DNA of 64,000 nt from Agrobacterium tumefaciens str. B6 (GTDB lineage: Bacteria > Pseudomonadota > Alphaproteobacteria > Rhizobiales > Rhizobiaceae): contig NZ_LMVK01000006.1 in the NCBI RefSeq assembly GCF_001541315.1, positions 1 through 64,000 of the forward strand, read 5' to 3'. The translations under genes and the position numbers were made by a program. Positions 17,997 through 26,020 of this stretch are shown here, in pieces (position 1 is the stretch's first letter; each line of letters opens with the position of its first letter). A model generated the notes under the pieces. The model had not been told where the DNA came from, did no database searches, and saw only the letters and a program-made list of their open reading frames with translations.

Positions 17997-18434
17997 ATGC
18001 TTGAGGCATTGCTGGTCTATCTGGGGGAGACCCAGCGCGAAGGGCGCGTCGTCACAAGGCGATTGCGCGCGACCATAATCCTGTCGGTTCTGACCGGGAT
18101 ATTCTTTCTGATCGCCTTCATCGCCGCCGTGGTGGCGGGGTCCATCTATCTTGCCCGGCATGTGGGTGCAGGCCCCGCAGCGCTCGTCGTCGCCGGCACG
18201 GCATTCCTGCTCGGCGTCATCATGCTGGTGGCGCTGGCGATCGTCAAACGCCCGAGAGTCTATGCCGCACGACCTGCTGTCGCACCTTTGACGGCAGCGC
18301 CGCTTGCCGCAGCGCCGCTGGCCCTGCAATCGCTGCTGACACTGGCGATCCAGGCGCGTCCCTATGCAACGCTCGCCGTGGCTGTCGCGGCCGGTTTTCT
18401 GGCCACCAGGGTCAATACGAAAAAGTCCAAGTAA
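17997..18434 (+). CDS. Holin-like (phage holin superfamily) membrane protein
   Basis: The 145-residue protein has two closely spaced membrane helices at about 25-50 and 58-82, an Ala/Pro/Leu-rich linker, and a further hydrophobic stretch near 115-138. It resembles the chromosomal holin-X type proteins often found next to DUF883 genes, which have no shown lytic role. AAGG lies 8 bases before the ATG. It forms a two-gene operon with the DUF883 gene, ended by a strong terminator, and so should share its stress promoter. Function is unknown. Confidence 0.75.
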   Translation: MLEALLVYLGETQREGRVVTRRLRATIILSVLTGIFFLIAFIAAVVAGSIYLARHVGAGPAALVVAGTAFLLGVIMLVALAIVKRPRVYAARPAVAPLTAAPLAAAPLALQSLLTLAIQARPYATLAVAVAAGFLATRVNTKKSK

Positions 18435-18456
18435 TTTCTTGGCGACACGGCAAGGC

Positions 18457-18494
18457 AAACCGCGCATCCAGACGATGGATGCGCGGTTTTTTTT
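18457..18494 (+). terminator. Terminator of the DUF883/holin operon
   Basis: A 13-bp stem (AAACCGCGCATCC and its complement) with a seven-base loop is followed by eight T residues. It is a strong intrinsic terminator. Confidence 0.9.
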
Positions 18495-18605
18495 ATGTTA
18501 CCCGCGAAGGATAGACTGGTTGATGGCATCCTGCGCCACGCCGCCCTTATTTGAACAAAGTGACATAGAGTCTCGGCGCGTCCGTAATTTTCTGAAAGGC
18601 AATTG

Positions 18606-19589
18606 ATGAAGAAGAAAGTCCTTGTCGTCGGCGGTGCCGGCTATATCGGTTCGCACACCTGCCTTCTCCTGTCTGAGCGAGGATATGAACCTGTCGTTTT
18701 CGACAATCTGTCCAACGGCCATGAGGAATTCGTCCGCTGGGGACCCTTCGAACAGGGCGATATTCGCGACCGGGCGCGGCTGGACGAGGTCTTCGCCAAA
18801 CACCGGCCGGAAGCCGTTCTCCACTTCGCCGCACTGATCGAAGTCGGTGAATCGGTCAAGCAACCCGTGGCTTTCTACGACAACAATGTCATCGGCTCGC
18901 TCAACCTGCTCTCCGCCGCCATTGATGCCGGCGTCACGTCATTCGTTTTCTCCTCCACCTGCGCCACGTATGGTTTGCCGGAACAGGTGCCGATCGACGA
19001 GACGCACCGGCAGGCGCCGATCAACCCCTATGGCCGCACCAAATGGGTAGTGGAGCAGGCGCTGAAGGATTACAGCACCTATAAGGGGCTGCGCTCCGTC
19101 ATGCTGCGCTACTTCAATGCCGCGGGCGCGGATTTCGAAGGCCGCATCGGCGAATGGCACAAGCCGGAAACCCACGCGATCCCGCTGGCCATCGAGGCGG
19201 CGCTCGGCCGGCGTCAGGGCTTCAAGGTGTTCGGCACGGATTACGACACGCGCGATGGCACCTGCGTGCGCGACTATATCCACATTCTCGATCTCGCCGA
19301 TGCGCATGTGCGGGCGGTGGATTATCTGCTTGCCGGCGGAGAAACCGTCGAACTCAACCTCGGCACCGGCACCGGCACCACGGTGAAGGAACTGCTGGCG
19401 GCGATTTCGGAAGTCTCCGGCCGCCCCTTCCCCGTTGAATATACCGGACGCCGCGACGGCGATTCCACGACGCTTGTCGCCAATAATGACAAGGCGAAAG
19501 AGGTTCTGGGCTGGGAGCCGCGTTATTCCCTGGCCGACATCATCAAATCCGCCTGGGCGTGGCATTCCTCCCGCAACGCCGGGGAGTGA
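18606..19589 (+). CDS. galE: UDP-glucose 4-epimerase
   Basis: GalE interconverts UDP-glucose and UDP-galactose for polysaccharide and LPS synthesis. The 327-residue SDR protein has the NAD motif GGAGYIGSH, the catalytic pair Y142 and K146 (YGRTK), and the GalE-type NAAGAD and DGTCVRDYIH segments. I use the ATG at 18606, with AAAGG 6 bases upstream, not the TTG just before it. It is monocistronic, bounded by a terminator on each side, and unrelated to its stress-gene neighbours except by position. Confidence 0.95.
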   Translation: MKKKVLVVGGAGYIGSHTCLLLSERGYEPVVFDNLSNGHEEFVRWGPFEQGDIRDRARLDEVFAKHRPEAVLHFAALIEVGESVKQPVAFYDNNVIGSLNLLSAAIDAGVTSFVFSSTCATYGLPEQVPIDETHRQAPINPYGRTKWVVEQALKDYSTYKGLRSVMLRYFNAAGADFEGRIGEWHKPETHAIPLAIEAALGRRQGFKVFGTDYDTRDGTCVRDYIHILDLADAHVRAVDYLLAGGETVELNLGTGTGTTVKELLAAISEVSGRPFPVEYTGRRDGDSTTLVANNDKAKEVLGWEPRYSLADIIKSAWAWHSSRNAGE

Positions 19590-19606
19590 GCAATCAGCGA
19601 CCAGAT

Positions 19607-19638
19607 ACAAAAAAGACACCGGCCTTCTGGCCGGTGCC
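19607..19638 (-). terminator. Terminator between galE and the PRC-barrel gene
   Basis: CACCGGCC, a TTCT loop and GGCCGGTG form the stem. On the minus strand it is followed by T-rich sequence (complement of the A run at 19609-19614), so it mainly serves the PRC-barrel gene. Confidence 0.7.
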
Positions 19639-19693
19639 TCCCGCGGGACGGCTGATGAAAGCCGGTCCCGCTCCTGCCTCCCAGGTATGGGAA

Positions 19694-20266
19694 TTAGGGC
19701 TTGGTGGCGGACGTCGTCGTGCTGTCGGGAGCCGCCGGCACTGCCGCATTCTTTTCGCTGGCCTTCTGTTCCAGCGTCTTGAATTCGGGAGCGGCCTTCA
19801 GCGTTTCCGCCGTTTCCGTCGTCGTCAGGCGGATCGTGCCGTCCTGCGCATTACGTGTCATCGTTACCTTGTCCATGGGAACGGCAACGTCCTTTGCGCC
19901 GATGCCCAGGAAGCCGCCGACGCCAATCACAGCCGCAACGAGACCACCATCTTCTTCCATGATCAGGTTGGTGACGTTACCGATGCTTTCATCGGCCGCT
20001 GTATAGACCGACTTGCCGATATAGTCGTTGGCACTGACCTGCGTTTCGCCCTGTTCGGTCAGATAGGCGCCGCCCGTCGTTGCAGCCGCGCTGTCATTGG
20101 CCGCGGGAGCTGCAGGCGTCATGGGGGTGGCAGGGGTTGCCGGCTCCGTCTGCGCGCTCGGATTTGCCGGCGCAGGCTGGGTGGTGCCCTGAGCGATGGC
20201 CAGCGGCGCGAAAGCCGTCGTGCCCATCAGGGCGGCGGTGACGAGTATCGTAAGTTTCTTAGCCAT
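19694..20266 (-). CDS. Secreted PRC-barrel domain protein
   Basis: The 190-residue protein has a Sec signal peptide (MAKKLTILVTAALMGTTAFA, cleavage near AIAQG), a Pro/Ala/Thr-rich linker, and a PRC-barrel domain at about 75-150. PRC-barrel proteins of this periplasmic type are common stress-induced proteins in rhizobia without a known activity. I start it at 20266, 40 codons inside the longest frame. AAGGAAGG lies 6 bases upstream, this gives the signal peptide, and the predicted EcfG promoter at 20346-20371 lies inside the longer frame. Confidence 0.85.
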   Translation of the reverse strand: MAKKLTILVTAALMGTTAFAPLAIAQGTTQPAPANPSAQTEPATPATPMTPAAPAANDSAAATTGGAYLTEQGETQVSANDYIGKSVYTAADESIGNVTNLIMEEDGGLVAAVIGVGGFLGIGAKDVAVPMDKVTMTRNAQDGTIRLTTTETAETLKAAPEFKTLEQKASEKNAAVPAAPDSTTTSATKP

Positions 20267-20345
20267 TTCGTACCTTCCTTTCATCGTTCTCAACTGGCCG
20301 GCGGGGATGAATTTCATGTCCGCTTTTCGGCCGGTTCGTCTGGCA

Positions 20346-20371
20346 AACGGGTTGGTCGTTGAAATAGTTCC
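20346..20371 (-). promoter_or_regulatory. EcfG-type stress promoter of the PRC-barrel gene
   Basis: On the minus strand GGAAC (20371-20367), a 17-base spacer and CGTT (20349-20346) match the EcfG consensus exactly. The leader is about 73 bases. Confidence 0.8.
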
Positions 20372-20502
20372 GATTTTTTCAATCACACCGACGCAATTGC
20401 GGCCTGCCGCAACAACCGAAGGTAAAAATCAGGCATTGCTAAAGGGGGATGGCACGGTATTATCCGTGTCGTAACAATGCCATAACTGCCGGAGTTTTTT
20501 GT

Positions 20503-22227
20503 ATGCCTCGACCCGGCGACAGACTGAAAGACATGATCTCGGCTTTGCGTCGGCGCAGTGCGAATTTTTTCCCTACCGCCTCCATCGGCACCTATCTGGT
20601 GGTGATGGCGACTGTCATCACGCTCCCGCTCATTCTTTTCGGCGGCTATCTGATGCTCCGCCTCGAGGCGGAAAAACGCGACGACCTGCAGCGGGAAACC
20701 ATCGAGGATGTGCGGGTGGTCTCCCGCAACATCGACCGCCGCCTGCAGGAAATCGCCACCTCGCTCAATCTCCTGTCGCAATTTCCGGAACTCGAGAACG
20801 GCAACCTTGCCGCATTTCAGGGACGCGTCGCAGACAGCCTGAAGCGGGAGGGCCTCTACGCCATTCTCGCCACCAAAGACGGCCAGCAGCGTCTCAACAC
20901 CCGGGTGCCCTATGGCCAGCCACTCGGCAAGGTGCCGGAGGAAGCCAATCTGGCCAGGGCGGTCGACTCCCGTCGCATCACCGTCTCGGACATGTTTTTC
21001 GGCTCGACCAGCAAGGAATGGGTGTTCAACGTTACCTTGCCGCTTGGCCCGGAACTGGATTCGGCCGGGGATGCCCTGATCCTGACGCAGAATGCCAGCG
21101 ACCTCAGCCGGCTGATCCCCACGGAAAACCTGCCGCGCAACTGGGCGGTCGCCATTATCGACGGGACCAATCGCGTCGTCGTTTCCAGCGCGCAGGATGA
21201 GGCGGAAGTGGGCAAACCCTTCGTCAACCCTGACGTACTCTCGGAAATGCAGGCCTTTAGCGGCAATTTTTTTGATGGCAAAGGTAATCTCTATGCCTAT
21301 GCCCAATTGCCGGGCTGGCAATGGAGGACCGTGATGTGGGGGCCGCTTGCGGCGAGCCAGGCGGTGCTGGTGGATACATGGCGACAGATGATGATCGGCA
21401 GCCTTGTGCTGGTGCTGATCGCCATTGGTGGCGCCTATCTGGTCGGCCGGCAATTGCGCAGCTCCATTCGTGACCTGACCCTGATGGCCGAGCGCATCGG
21501 CGAAGGCGAAATCGTCGCCCCTGTCGATACCAAGATAAAGGAAGCGAACCAGGTCGCCATCGCACTCTCCAACGCGTCTTTCGACAGAAGCCAGTCGGAA
21601 GAGCGGCTGCAATTGCTGCTGCACGAACTGGTGCACCGCTCCAAGAACATTCTGACGCTGGTTCAGGCGATGATACGGCAATTGGGGCGCGAGAATAAAA
21701 GCATTCCGGAATTCCAGAAAGAGGTGGATCACCGCCTGCGCGGTCTTGGAATGTCGATCCGGGCATTGGCGGAGGTTCAATGGCAGGGCCTGCCTATCCG
21801 CAAGCTGATCGAGACCCACCTCGATGTTTTCGGCACCGTGGCGCAGCGCATCATGCTGGTGGGAGATGATTTCATGCTCTCTCCGGAAGCGGCGCAGAAT
21901 TTCGGCCTGGTGATCCATGAGCTGACAACGAATTCCATCAAATATGGCTCATTGTCGGTTCCATCAGGAAAAATCACGGTTCGCTGGCAGTCGCTTGAAA
22001 AGGACGGGCGGCAGATGATCCATCTCGTCTGGACCGAAACGGGCGGACCACCGGCGCGAGAGCCAAGCCGCAAGGGCTTCGGCACCACGGTCATCAAAAG
22101 GCACGCGGAAGGCGCCTTCGGCGGGCAGGTGGTGACGGAATATCGCGAATCCGGCTTCGAGTGGTCTCTGGAAGCGCCGATCCGTTATTTCACGCCAAAA
22201 CGATCGGAACAGACAGGCACGCACTGA
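20503..22227 (+). CDS. Membrane HWE-family sensor histidine kinase
   Basis: The 574-residue sensor kinase has a membrane helix at about 30-52, a periplasmic domain of about 240 residues (Cache-like by pattern) and a second helix at about 296-318. A linker follows, then an HWE-type kinase core with phospho-acceptor H378 in ELVHRSKN and the W-x-E signature at W510-E512. HWE/HisKA_2 kinases are the usual phosphodonors of PhyR, and phyR lies 1.4 kb downstream, so it is a strong candidate PhyR kinase. The start at 20503 has GGAG 8 bases upstream; the frame opens 18 codons earlier. I found no EcfG promoter before it. Confidence 0.88.
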   Translation: MPRPGDRLKDMISALRRRSANFFPTASIGTYLVVMATVITLPLILFGGYLMLRLEAEKRDDLQRETIEDVRVVSRNIDRRLQEIATSLNLLSQFPELENGNLAAFQGRVADSLKREGLYAILATKDGQQRLNTRVPYGQPLGKVPEEANLARAVDSRRITVSDMFFGSTSKEWVFNVTLPLGPELDSAGDALILTQNASDLSRLIPTENLPRNWAVAIIDGTNRVVVSSAQDEAEVGKPFVNPDVLSEMQAFSGNFFDGKGNLYAYAQLPGWQWRTVMWGPLAASQAVLVDTWRQMMIGSLVLVLIAIGGAYLVGRQLRSSIRDLTLMAERIGEGEIVAPVDTKIKEANQVAIALSNASFDRSQSEERLQLLLHELVHRSKNILTLVQAMIRQLGRENKSIPEFQKEVDHRLRGLGMSIRALAEVQWQGLPIRKLIETHLDVFGTVAQRIMLVGDDFMLSPEAAQNFGLVIHELTTNSIKYGSLSVPSGKITVRWQSLEKDGRQMIHLVWTETGGPPAREPSRKGFGTTVIKRHAEGAFGGQVVTEYRESGFEWSLEAPIRYFTPKRSEQTGTH

Positions 22228-22524
22228 GGCTGTCCGCTGGCGGACCGTCTCCGCCATACGGATAGAAAAAAGCAGCGAAAAATGGCTGATATCTTGCGTA
22301 ATGTTAAAAAAACGCATTTTTCGGGAACCGAATCCGGCCATGCGTGTTTTTACTGCAGGCCAAGCAATTCCCCCGTCCCCGCCTGAAGCTTGGCTGAAAA
22401 TAAACAGGTTTCACCCCTGAAAACCTGTCATAAAAATAGCACGGCTCTTTCATGGGCCGTGCTTTTTGTTTTTTATCTTCACAAAATGGAAGTTAGACCC
22501 GGCTCTGCAAGGAACAGACGGATT
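22228..22524. other. Intergenic region between the two HWE kinases
   Basis: It separates convergent genes. It contains a terminator at 22438-22468 and an ACAGGTTT...AAACCTGT hairpin just before it. A GGAAC at about 22325 lacks a CGTT at proper spacing. No gene is seen. Confidence 0.5.
22438..22468 (+). terminator. Terminator between the convergent kinase genes
   Basis: The AGCACGGC/GCCGTGCT stem is followed by a T-rich tract on the plus strand and a weaker one on the minus strand. It may end both transcripts. Confidence 0.75.
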
Positions 22525-23514
22525 TCAGGTGTCCGCGCTGTCGCCGGAGGGAAATCTCAGCCGGTAGACGATCCGTTCTGGCGTCAGCTGATACTCGGCG
22601 CTTCCCCCCAATGCAGACGGAACCACCTTTTCCAGCACGACACTGCCGAAGCTGCCGCGCCGGGCCTCCGCCGGCTCTTTCGACGGCATCATCGGCTCAT
22701 TCCATTCGACGACATAAAAATCACCCTCCTGGCGACATTGCAGGGTTATGGGCGGGTGGTAGGCAAGATTGCCGCTATGGCTGACGGTGTTGACAACCAG
22801 CTCATGGAAGGCAAGTCCGATATAGAGCGCACCATTCGGGTTGAGGAGAAGGTTCTCCCCTTCCATATGGATGAGGTTCGGATATTCCGGCACGTAAAGA
22901 TCAAATTGCTGGCGCAGCAGCTCGAATATACGCGCACCCCGCCAGTCCGAATCCGTGATGAGATCCTGACTTTGGGCAAGAGCGTGCAGCCGCCCCCGGA
23001 ACTTGCGCAGGAAATCATCCTTGGTGAGGCTGAAGCGGGCCGTCTGGCCGGCAAGGCTCTGGATGATCGCCAGCAGGTTCTTGGAGCGGTGGCTGACTTC
23101 GCGCAACAGCGAGCGCAGAAGCTGCTCGCGCCGCCTTTCCGCCGTCACTTCGCGAATGGTGGTTTTCATCACCACCTGGTCCGTTTGGTTGAAGGTGGAA
23201 TGGACTTGAAACTGGAAGACGCGATCATTGCCGGCATTGACTTCCAGCATGCCGCGGCTGCCCGCCGTGTGCATGTCCTTCTTGAGTTCGGCAAGCCGCG
23301 CTGAGAGATCGTTGCCAAACAGATTTTCATCTGTCGGGTGGGAATCTGCCGGAAGTTTCCAGACATCCGGCAGATTGGCCACGAATATATAGTCGCGGTT
23401 CCAGTCCTGCAGCATGACTGTCTCACCCGAATCGAGCAAGGCGAGGACGAGCGAGTCGTGAAGTTCGCTTTCGTTCCTCTCCGCGTTATGCCATGCCAGC
23501 CGATGCAAATTCAT
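22525..23514 (-). CDS. Cytoplasmic HWE-family histidine kinase
   Basis: The 329-residue soluble kinase has an N-terminal PAS-like sensor region (about 20-125) and an HWE kinase core with phospho-acceptor H142 (EVSHRSKN). It also has the N-box FHELVVNTVSHSG and the W-x-E signature in VEWNEP. No membrane segment is visible. It is transcribed in the same direction as phyR, which ends 95 bases upstream. It has its own exact EcfG promoter, which lies inside the longest open frame, so translation must begin later than that frame's first codon. I use the ATG at 23514. AAGGAG abuts it directly, so a TTG two codons on is a real alternative. A role in the PhyR phosphorelay is inferred. Confidence 0.85.
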   Translation of the reverse strand: MNLHRLAWHNAERNESELHDSLVLALLDSGETVMLQDWNRDYIFVANLPDVWKLPADSHPTDENLFGNDLSARLAELKKDMHTAGSRGMLEVNAGNDRVFQFQVHSTFNQTDQVVMKTTIREVTAERRREQLLRSLLREVSHRSKNLLAIIQSLAGQTARFSLTKDDFLRKFRGRLHALAQSQDLITDSDWRGARIFELLRQQFDLYVPEYPNLIHMEGENLLLNPNGALYIGLAFHELVVNTVSHSGNLAYHPPITLQCRQEGDFYVVEWNEPMMPSKEPAEARRGSFGSVVLEKVVPSALGGSAEYQLTPERIVYRLRFPSGDSADT

Positions 23515-23558
23515 CTCCTTGCAGAAAGCCGCGGGGCATCCCCACGACCGTAACCGCC

Positions 23559-23583
23559 AACGCCCGGGCACCAGACTGGTTCC
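23559..23583 (-). promoter_or_regulatory. EcfG-type stress promoter of the soluble HWE kinase
   Basis: On the minus strand GGAAC (23583-23579), a 16-base spacer and CGTT (23562-23559) match exactly. It lies in the gap between phyR and the kinase gene and predicts autoregulation of the signalling system. Confidence 0.8.
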
Positions 23584-23609
23584 CGGTCAGTCCGCGGTTT
23601 CGGCAAAAT

Positions 23610-24404
23610 TCACGCCGCGACGCGTGAGCTTTCGTTGAAAAACAGGGCTTGGCTGATAAGCGCTTTCACCATGTCCGGATTAAACGGCTTCGTCACAAGG
23701 AAGGTCGGCTCCGGCCGCTCGCCCGTCAGAAGACGCTCAGGGAAAGCCGTGATGAAGATCACCGGGAGGGTGGTCATCTGCAGGATGTCCTTCATCGCAT
23801 CGAGACCGGAGCTGCCATCGGCGAGCTGGATATCGGCGAGGATCATCTTCGGCTGGGTGCGATGGAAGAGCTCGAGCGCTTCCGTGTGGGTGCGGGCAAT
23901 GCCCGTGACACGGTGGCCGAGATCGGTGACCATCTGTTCGATATCCATGGCGATCAGAGGCTCGTCCTCGATGATCATGATATCGGTCGCCACCTGCCGG
24001 GCGATTTCAGACGCCGCCTCATCGATCAGCTTGCCGACCTGATCTTCGGAGACCTTCAGAACCTCTGCGGTTTCCGATGGCGTGAATTCTTCAACAGTCG
24101 TCAAAAGGAAAGCCTGACGGGCCAGCGCCGGCACGGCGGAGAGGTTGGCCGAGGCGCGTTTTTCCCATCCAGACAGGTTTTCATCGGTCTTAATATTGAT
24201 CGTGACGGAACTAAAGATCGATACGAACAATTGATAGAGCGAAACGCGATCGCCGCTTGTCTGCGGAAAAATGCTGATATCGGCGATCAGAGCTTCGAGT
24301 GTTGCCGCAACATAGGCATCGCCCGTTGATTGTGAGCCGCAAACGGCACGCGCGAACCTGCGCAGATATGGCAGGTGCGGTGCGATGCGTGTAGAAACTG
24401 ACAT
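23610..24404 (-). CDS. phyR: Anti-anti-sigma response regulator PhyR
   Basis: PhyR is the switch of the general stress response: when phosphorylated, its sigma-like domain captures NepR and frees EcfG. The 264-residue protein has an N-terminal sigma-factor-like domain (about 1-130) without DNA-binding function and a C-terminal receiver domain with phospho-acceptor D191 (ILADIQLADG). I start it at MSVSTRIAPHLPYL (24404), 19 codons inside the longest frame. This matches the PhyR N-terminus and follows a GGAG-containing stretch. It is divergent from nepR-ecfG across a 138-base region with back-to-back EcfG promoters. Confidence 0.95.
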   Translation of the reverse strand: MSVSTRIAPHLPYLRRFARAVCGSQSTGDAYVAATLEALIADISIFPQTSGDRVSLYQLFVSIFSSVTINIKTDENLSGWEKRASANLSAVPALARQAFLLTTVEEFTPSETAEVLKVSEDQVGKLIDEAASEIARQVATDIMIIEDEPLIAMDIEQMVTDLGHRVTGIARTHTEALELFHRTQPKMILADIQLADGSSGLDAMKDILQMTTLPVIFITAFPERLLTGERPEPTFLVTKPFNPDMVKALISQALFFNESSRVAA

Positions 24405-24450
24405 GGAATTCTCCCCTTTCATGCGGTCTGCAGCGCAAACCCACGATAGC

Positions 24451-24476
24451 AACGTGCGCATCGCAAAAATAGTTCC
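24451..24476 (-). promoter_or_regulatory. EcfG-type promoter of phyR
   Basis: On the minus strand GGAAC (24476-24472), 17 bases, then CGTT (24454-24451) is an exact match. It shares a palindrome with the opposing nepR promoter. Confidence 0.85.
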
Positions 24477-24490
24477 GGATCGCCGGAACT
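24471..24490. repeat. Palindrome carrying both divergent -35 elements
   Basis: AGTTCCGG-ATCG-CCGGAACT is an inverted repeat whose two arms are the GGAAC boxes of the phyR and nepR promoters. Both promoters continue with TATTTTT, so the symmetry extends beyond the boxes. Confidence 0.8.
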
Positions 24491-24509
24491 ATTTTTTTTA
24501 CCGCGCATT
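24485..24509 (+). promoter_or_regulatory. EcfG-type promoter of nepR-ecfG (one mismatch)
   Basis: GGAAC at 24485-24489, 16 bases, then CATT at 24506-24509, one base off CGTT. Position before nepR and the family's known autoregulation support it. Confidence 0.7.
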
Positions 24510-24542
24510 ATTTGCCACGACACAAAAGGAATACCGGACGTT

Positions 24543-24749
24543 ATGAACATATTTCAATCGGACCAAGAATCTCCGGACAATCCAGCCGCCCCCCAGGTCC
24601 CGCACTCCGGGCGGGCGGTGATTTCCCGTAAGCTCAGGGAGCTCTACGATGCCGTTCAGGAAGAGGGCATCCCTGACAAATTCCTCGATCTTCTCGAGAA
24701 ACTCGATGAAGCCGAAAATAAAGCCAAAGCCAAGGCTTCGGAGGAATGA
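24543..24749 (+). CDS. nepR: Anti-sigma factor NepR
   Basis: NepR binds and silences the EcfG sigma factor until phospho-PhyR takes it away. The 68-residue protein has the conserved core ISRKLRELYDAVQEEGIPDKFLDLLEKLDEAE (described here as residues 27-58, a two-helix element) flanked by disordered tails. AAAGGA precedes the ATG with a longish gap. Its stop overlaps the start of ecfG, so anti-sigma and sigma are translationally coupled in a fixed ratio. Confidence 0.93.
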   Translation: MNIFQSDQESPDNPAAPQVPHSGRAVISRKLRELYDAVQEEGIPDKFLDLLEKLDEAENKAKAKASEE

Positions 24750-25315
24750 TGGCGAAAGAGCCAGAGCAGACAGAATACAATTTCAAGCGGGAAATGCTGG
24801 CGGCGCTGCCAAACCTGCGGGCATTCGCTATATCGCTCATCCGCTCGAGGGATCGTGCTGACGACCTCGTGCAGGACACGATCATGAAGGCCTGGGCCAA
24901 ACAGGACAGCTACCAGCCGGGCACCAACATGCGCGCATGGCTGGTGACGATCCTGCGCAACGAGTTCTATAGCCAGATCCGCAAATCCGGCCGTGAGGTG
25001 CAGGATACGGACGGGGTCTATACCTCGCGCCTGTCAGTCCCGCCCGAACAGCATGGTTCGGTGGATCTTCAGGATTTCCGGGCAGCACTCGCAAAGTTGC
25101 CGGATGACCAGCGTGAAGCCATCCTGCTGATCGGCGCCTCGGGTTTTGCCTATGAGGAAGCCGCCGAAATCTGCGGCTGCCCGGTCGGTACGATCAAGAG
25201 CCGTGTCAGCCGTGCAAGACTGCGCCTGCAGGAATTGCTGGGCATCGAAAACGAAAACGAGTTTGGTCCGGACGCGCAGATGAGCGCGGTCACCGCCGCC
25301 GCCACGGCGCGCTGA
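24749..25315 (+). CDS. ecfG: General stress ECF sigma factor EcfG
   Basis: EcfG is the group 15 ECF sigma factor that directs RNA polymerase to GGAAC/CGTT promoters under stress. The 188-residue protein has region 2 (about 20-85, DDLVQDTIMKAW and the MRAWLVTILRN segment) and region 4 (about 120-170, FAYEEAAEICGCPVGTIKSRVSRAR helix-turn-helix). Two ATGs are adjacent; the one at 24749 sits 4 bases after GGAGG, while 24746 leaves only one base. The start overlaps the nepR stop. Short C-terminal Ala/Thr tail. A strong terminator follows. Confidence 0.95.
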   Translation: MAKEPEQTEYNFKREMLAALPNLRAFAISLIRSRDRADDLVQDTIMKAWAKQDSYQPGTNMRAWLVTILRNEFYSQIRKSGREVQDTDGVYTSRLSVPPEQHGSVDLQDFRAALAKLPDDQREAILLIGASGFAYEEAAEICGCPVGTIKSRVSRARLRLQELLGIENENEFGPDAQMSAVTAAATAR

Positions 25316-25330
25316 GGAAACTGAACGGCA

Positions 25331-25363
25331 AAAACGGGCAGGCAGGCGCCTGCCCGTTTTTTT
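25331..25363 (+). terminator. Terminator between ecfG and putR
   Basis: ACGGGCAGGC, four-base loop and GCCTGCCCGT followed by seven T residues. It lies between convergent genes, with an A run on the other side, so it may act both ways. Confidence 0.85.
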
Positions 25364-25374
25364 ATGTCCGCTTT

Positions 25375-25845
25375 TCAGATGCCGGTTTCCTTCACCGATT
25401 GCATGACCACGAATGTCGAGGTGTTGGAGACGGATGGCAGGCTGGAGATCTTCTCACCGAGCACCCTTCGGTATTTGCGGATATCGCTGGTGCGCACCTT
25501 CAGAAGATAATCAAAGGCGCCGGCGATCATGTGGCACTCCTCCACTTCCTTGATCTTGCGCACCGCCGTGTTGAACTCCTCCAGCGCCTTTTCCCGCGTA
25601 TCGGAGAGTTTCACCTCGGCGAAAGCGATGTGATCGACGCCGAGCTTCTCCGGGTTGAGCATGGCGCGGAAGCCGAGAATATAGCCCTCATCCACCAGCC
25701 GCTTCAGCCGCGTCTGGCAGGGCGTCTTGGAAAGGCCTACCCTTTTCGACAATTGCAGAACGGACATGCGCCCATCCTCGCTTAGCGCCTCGAGAATCTT
25801 GAGATCGAAGTGGTCCAGACCGTCTGTTTTCTGACTGTTTGCCAT
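25375..25845 (-). CDS. putR: Lrp/AsnC-family regulator of proline dehydrogenase (PutR)
   Basis: The 156-residue regulator has an N-terminal winged helix-turn-helix (about 10-70, LQLSKRVGLSKTPCQTRLKRL) and a C-terminal RAM/AsnC effector domain. It is divergent from putA across 175 bases. In Agrobacterium, PutR is the known proline-responsive activator of putA and has this arrangement, so the name rests on context plus family. The Shine-Dalgarno is weak. It should bind the AT-rich intergenic region and repress itself. Confidence 0.88.
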   Translation of the reverse strand: MANSQKTDGLDHFDLKILEALSEDGRMSVLQLSKRVGLSKTPCQTRLKRLVDEGYILGFRAMLNPEKLGVDHIAFAEVKLSDTREKALEEFNTAVRKIKEVEECHMIAGAFDYLLKVRTSDIRKYRRVLGEKISSLPSVSNTSTFVVMQSVKETGI

Positions 25846-26020
25846 GTGATTTCACGCCAAATCTGAAAAATAAAAGTTCATATTGCCTGTTTTATCCTGA
25901 AAATAGGGCCATAGCAATTTCTGCGATGATGATATTGTCTGCGACAGGATTACAAGCGGCGGGCGGAGGACACGCTGCCGCCGACGGTCTGTCTTCAACA
26001 GCTTTTTCAGGATTTTCAGA

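Noticed and set aside
17997-18434. Holin-like gene as a prophage remnant
   Set aside because: No other phage genes nearby; the pairing with DUF883, shared stress promoter and terminator indicate a chromosomal operon.
22325-22345. GGAAC followed by CGTG as a stress promoter between the kinases
   Set aside because: Spacer is only 14 bases and the -10 has a mismatch; it also points toward the 3' end of a convergent gene.
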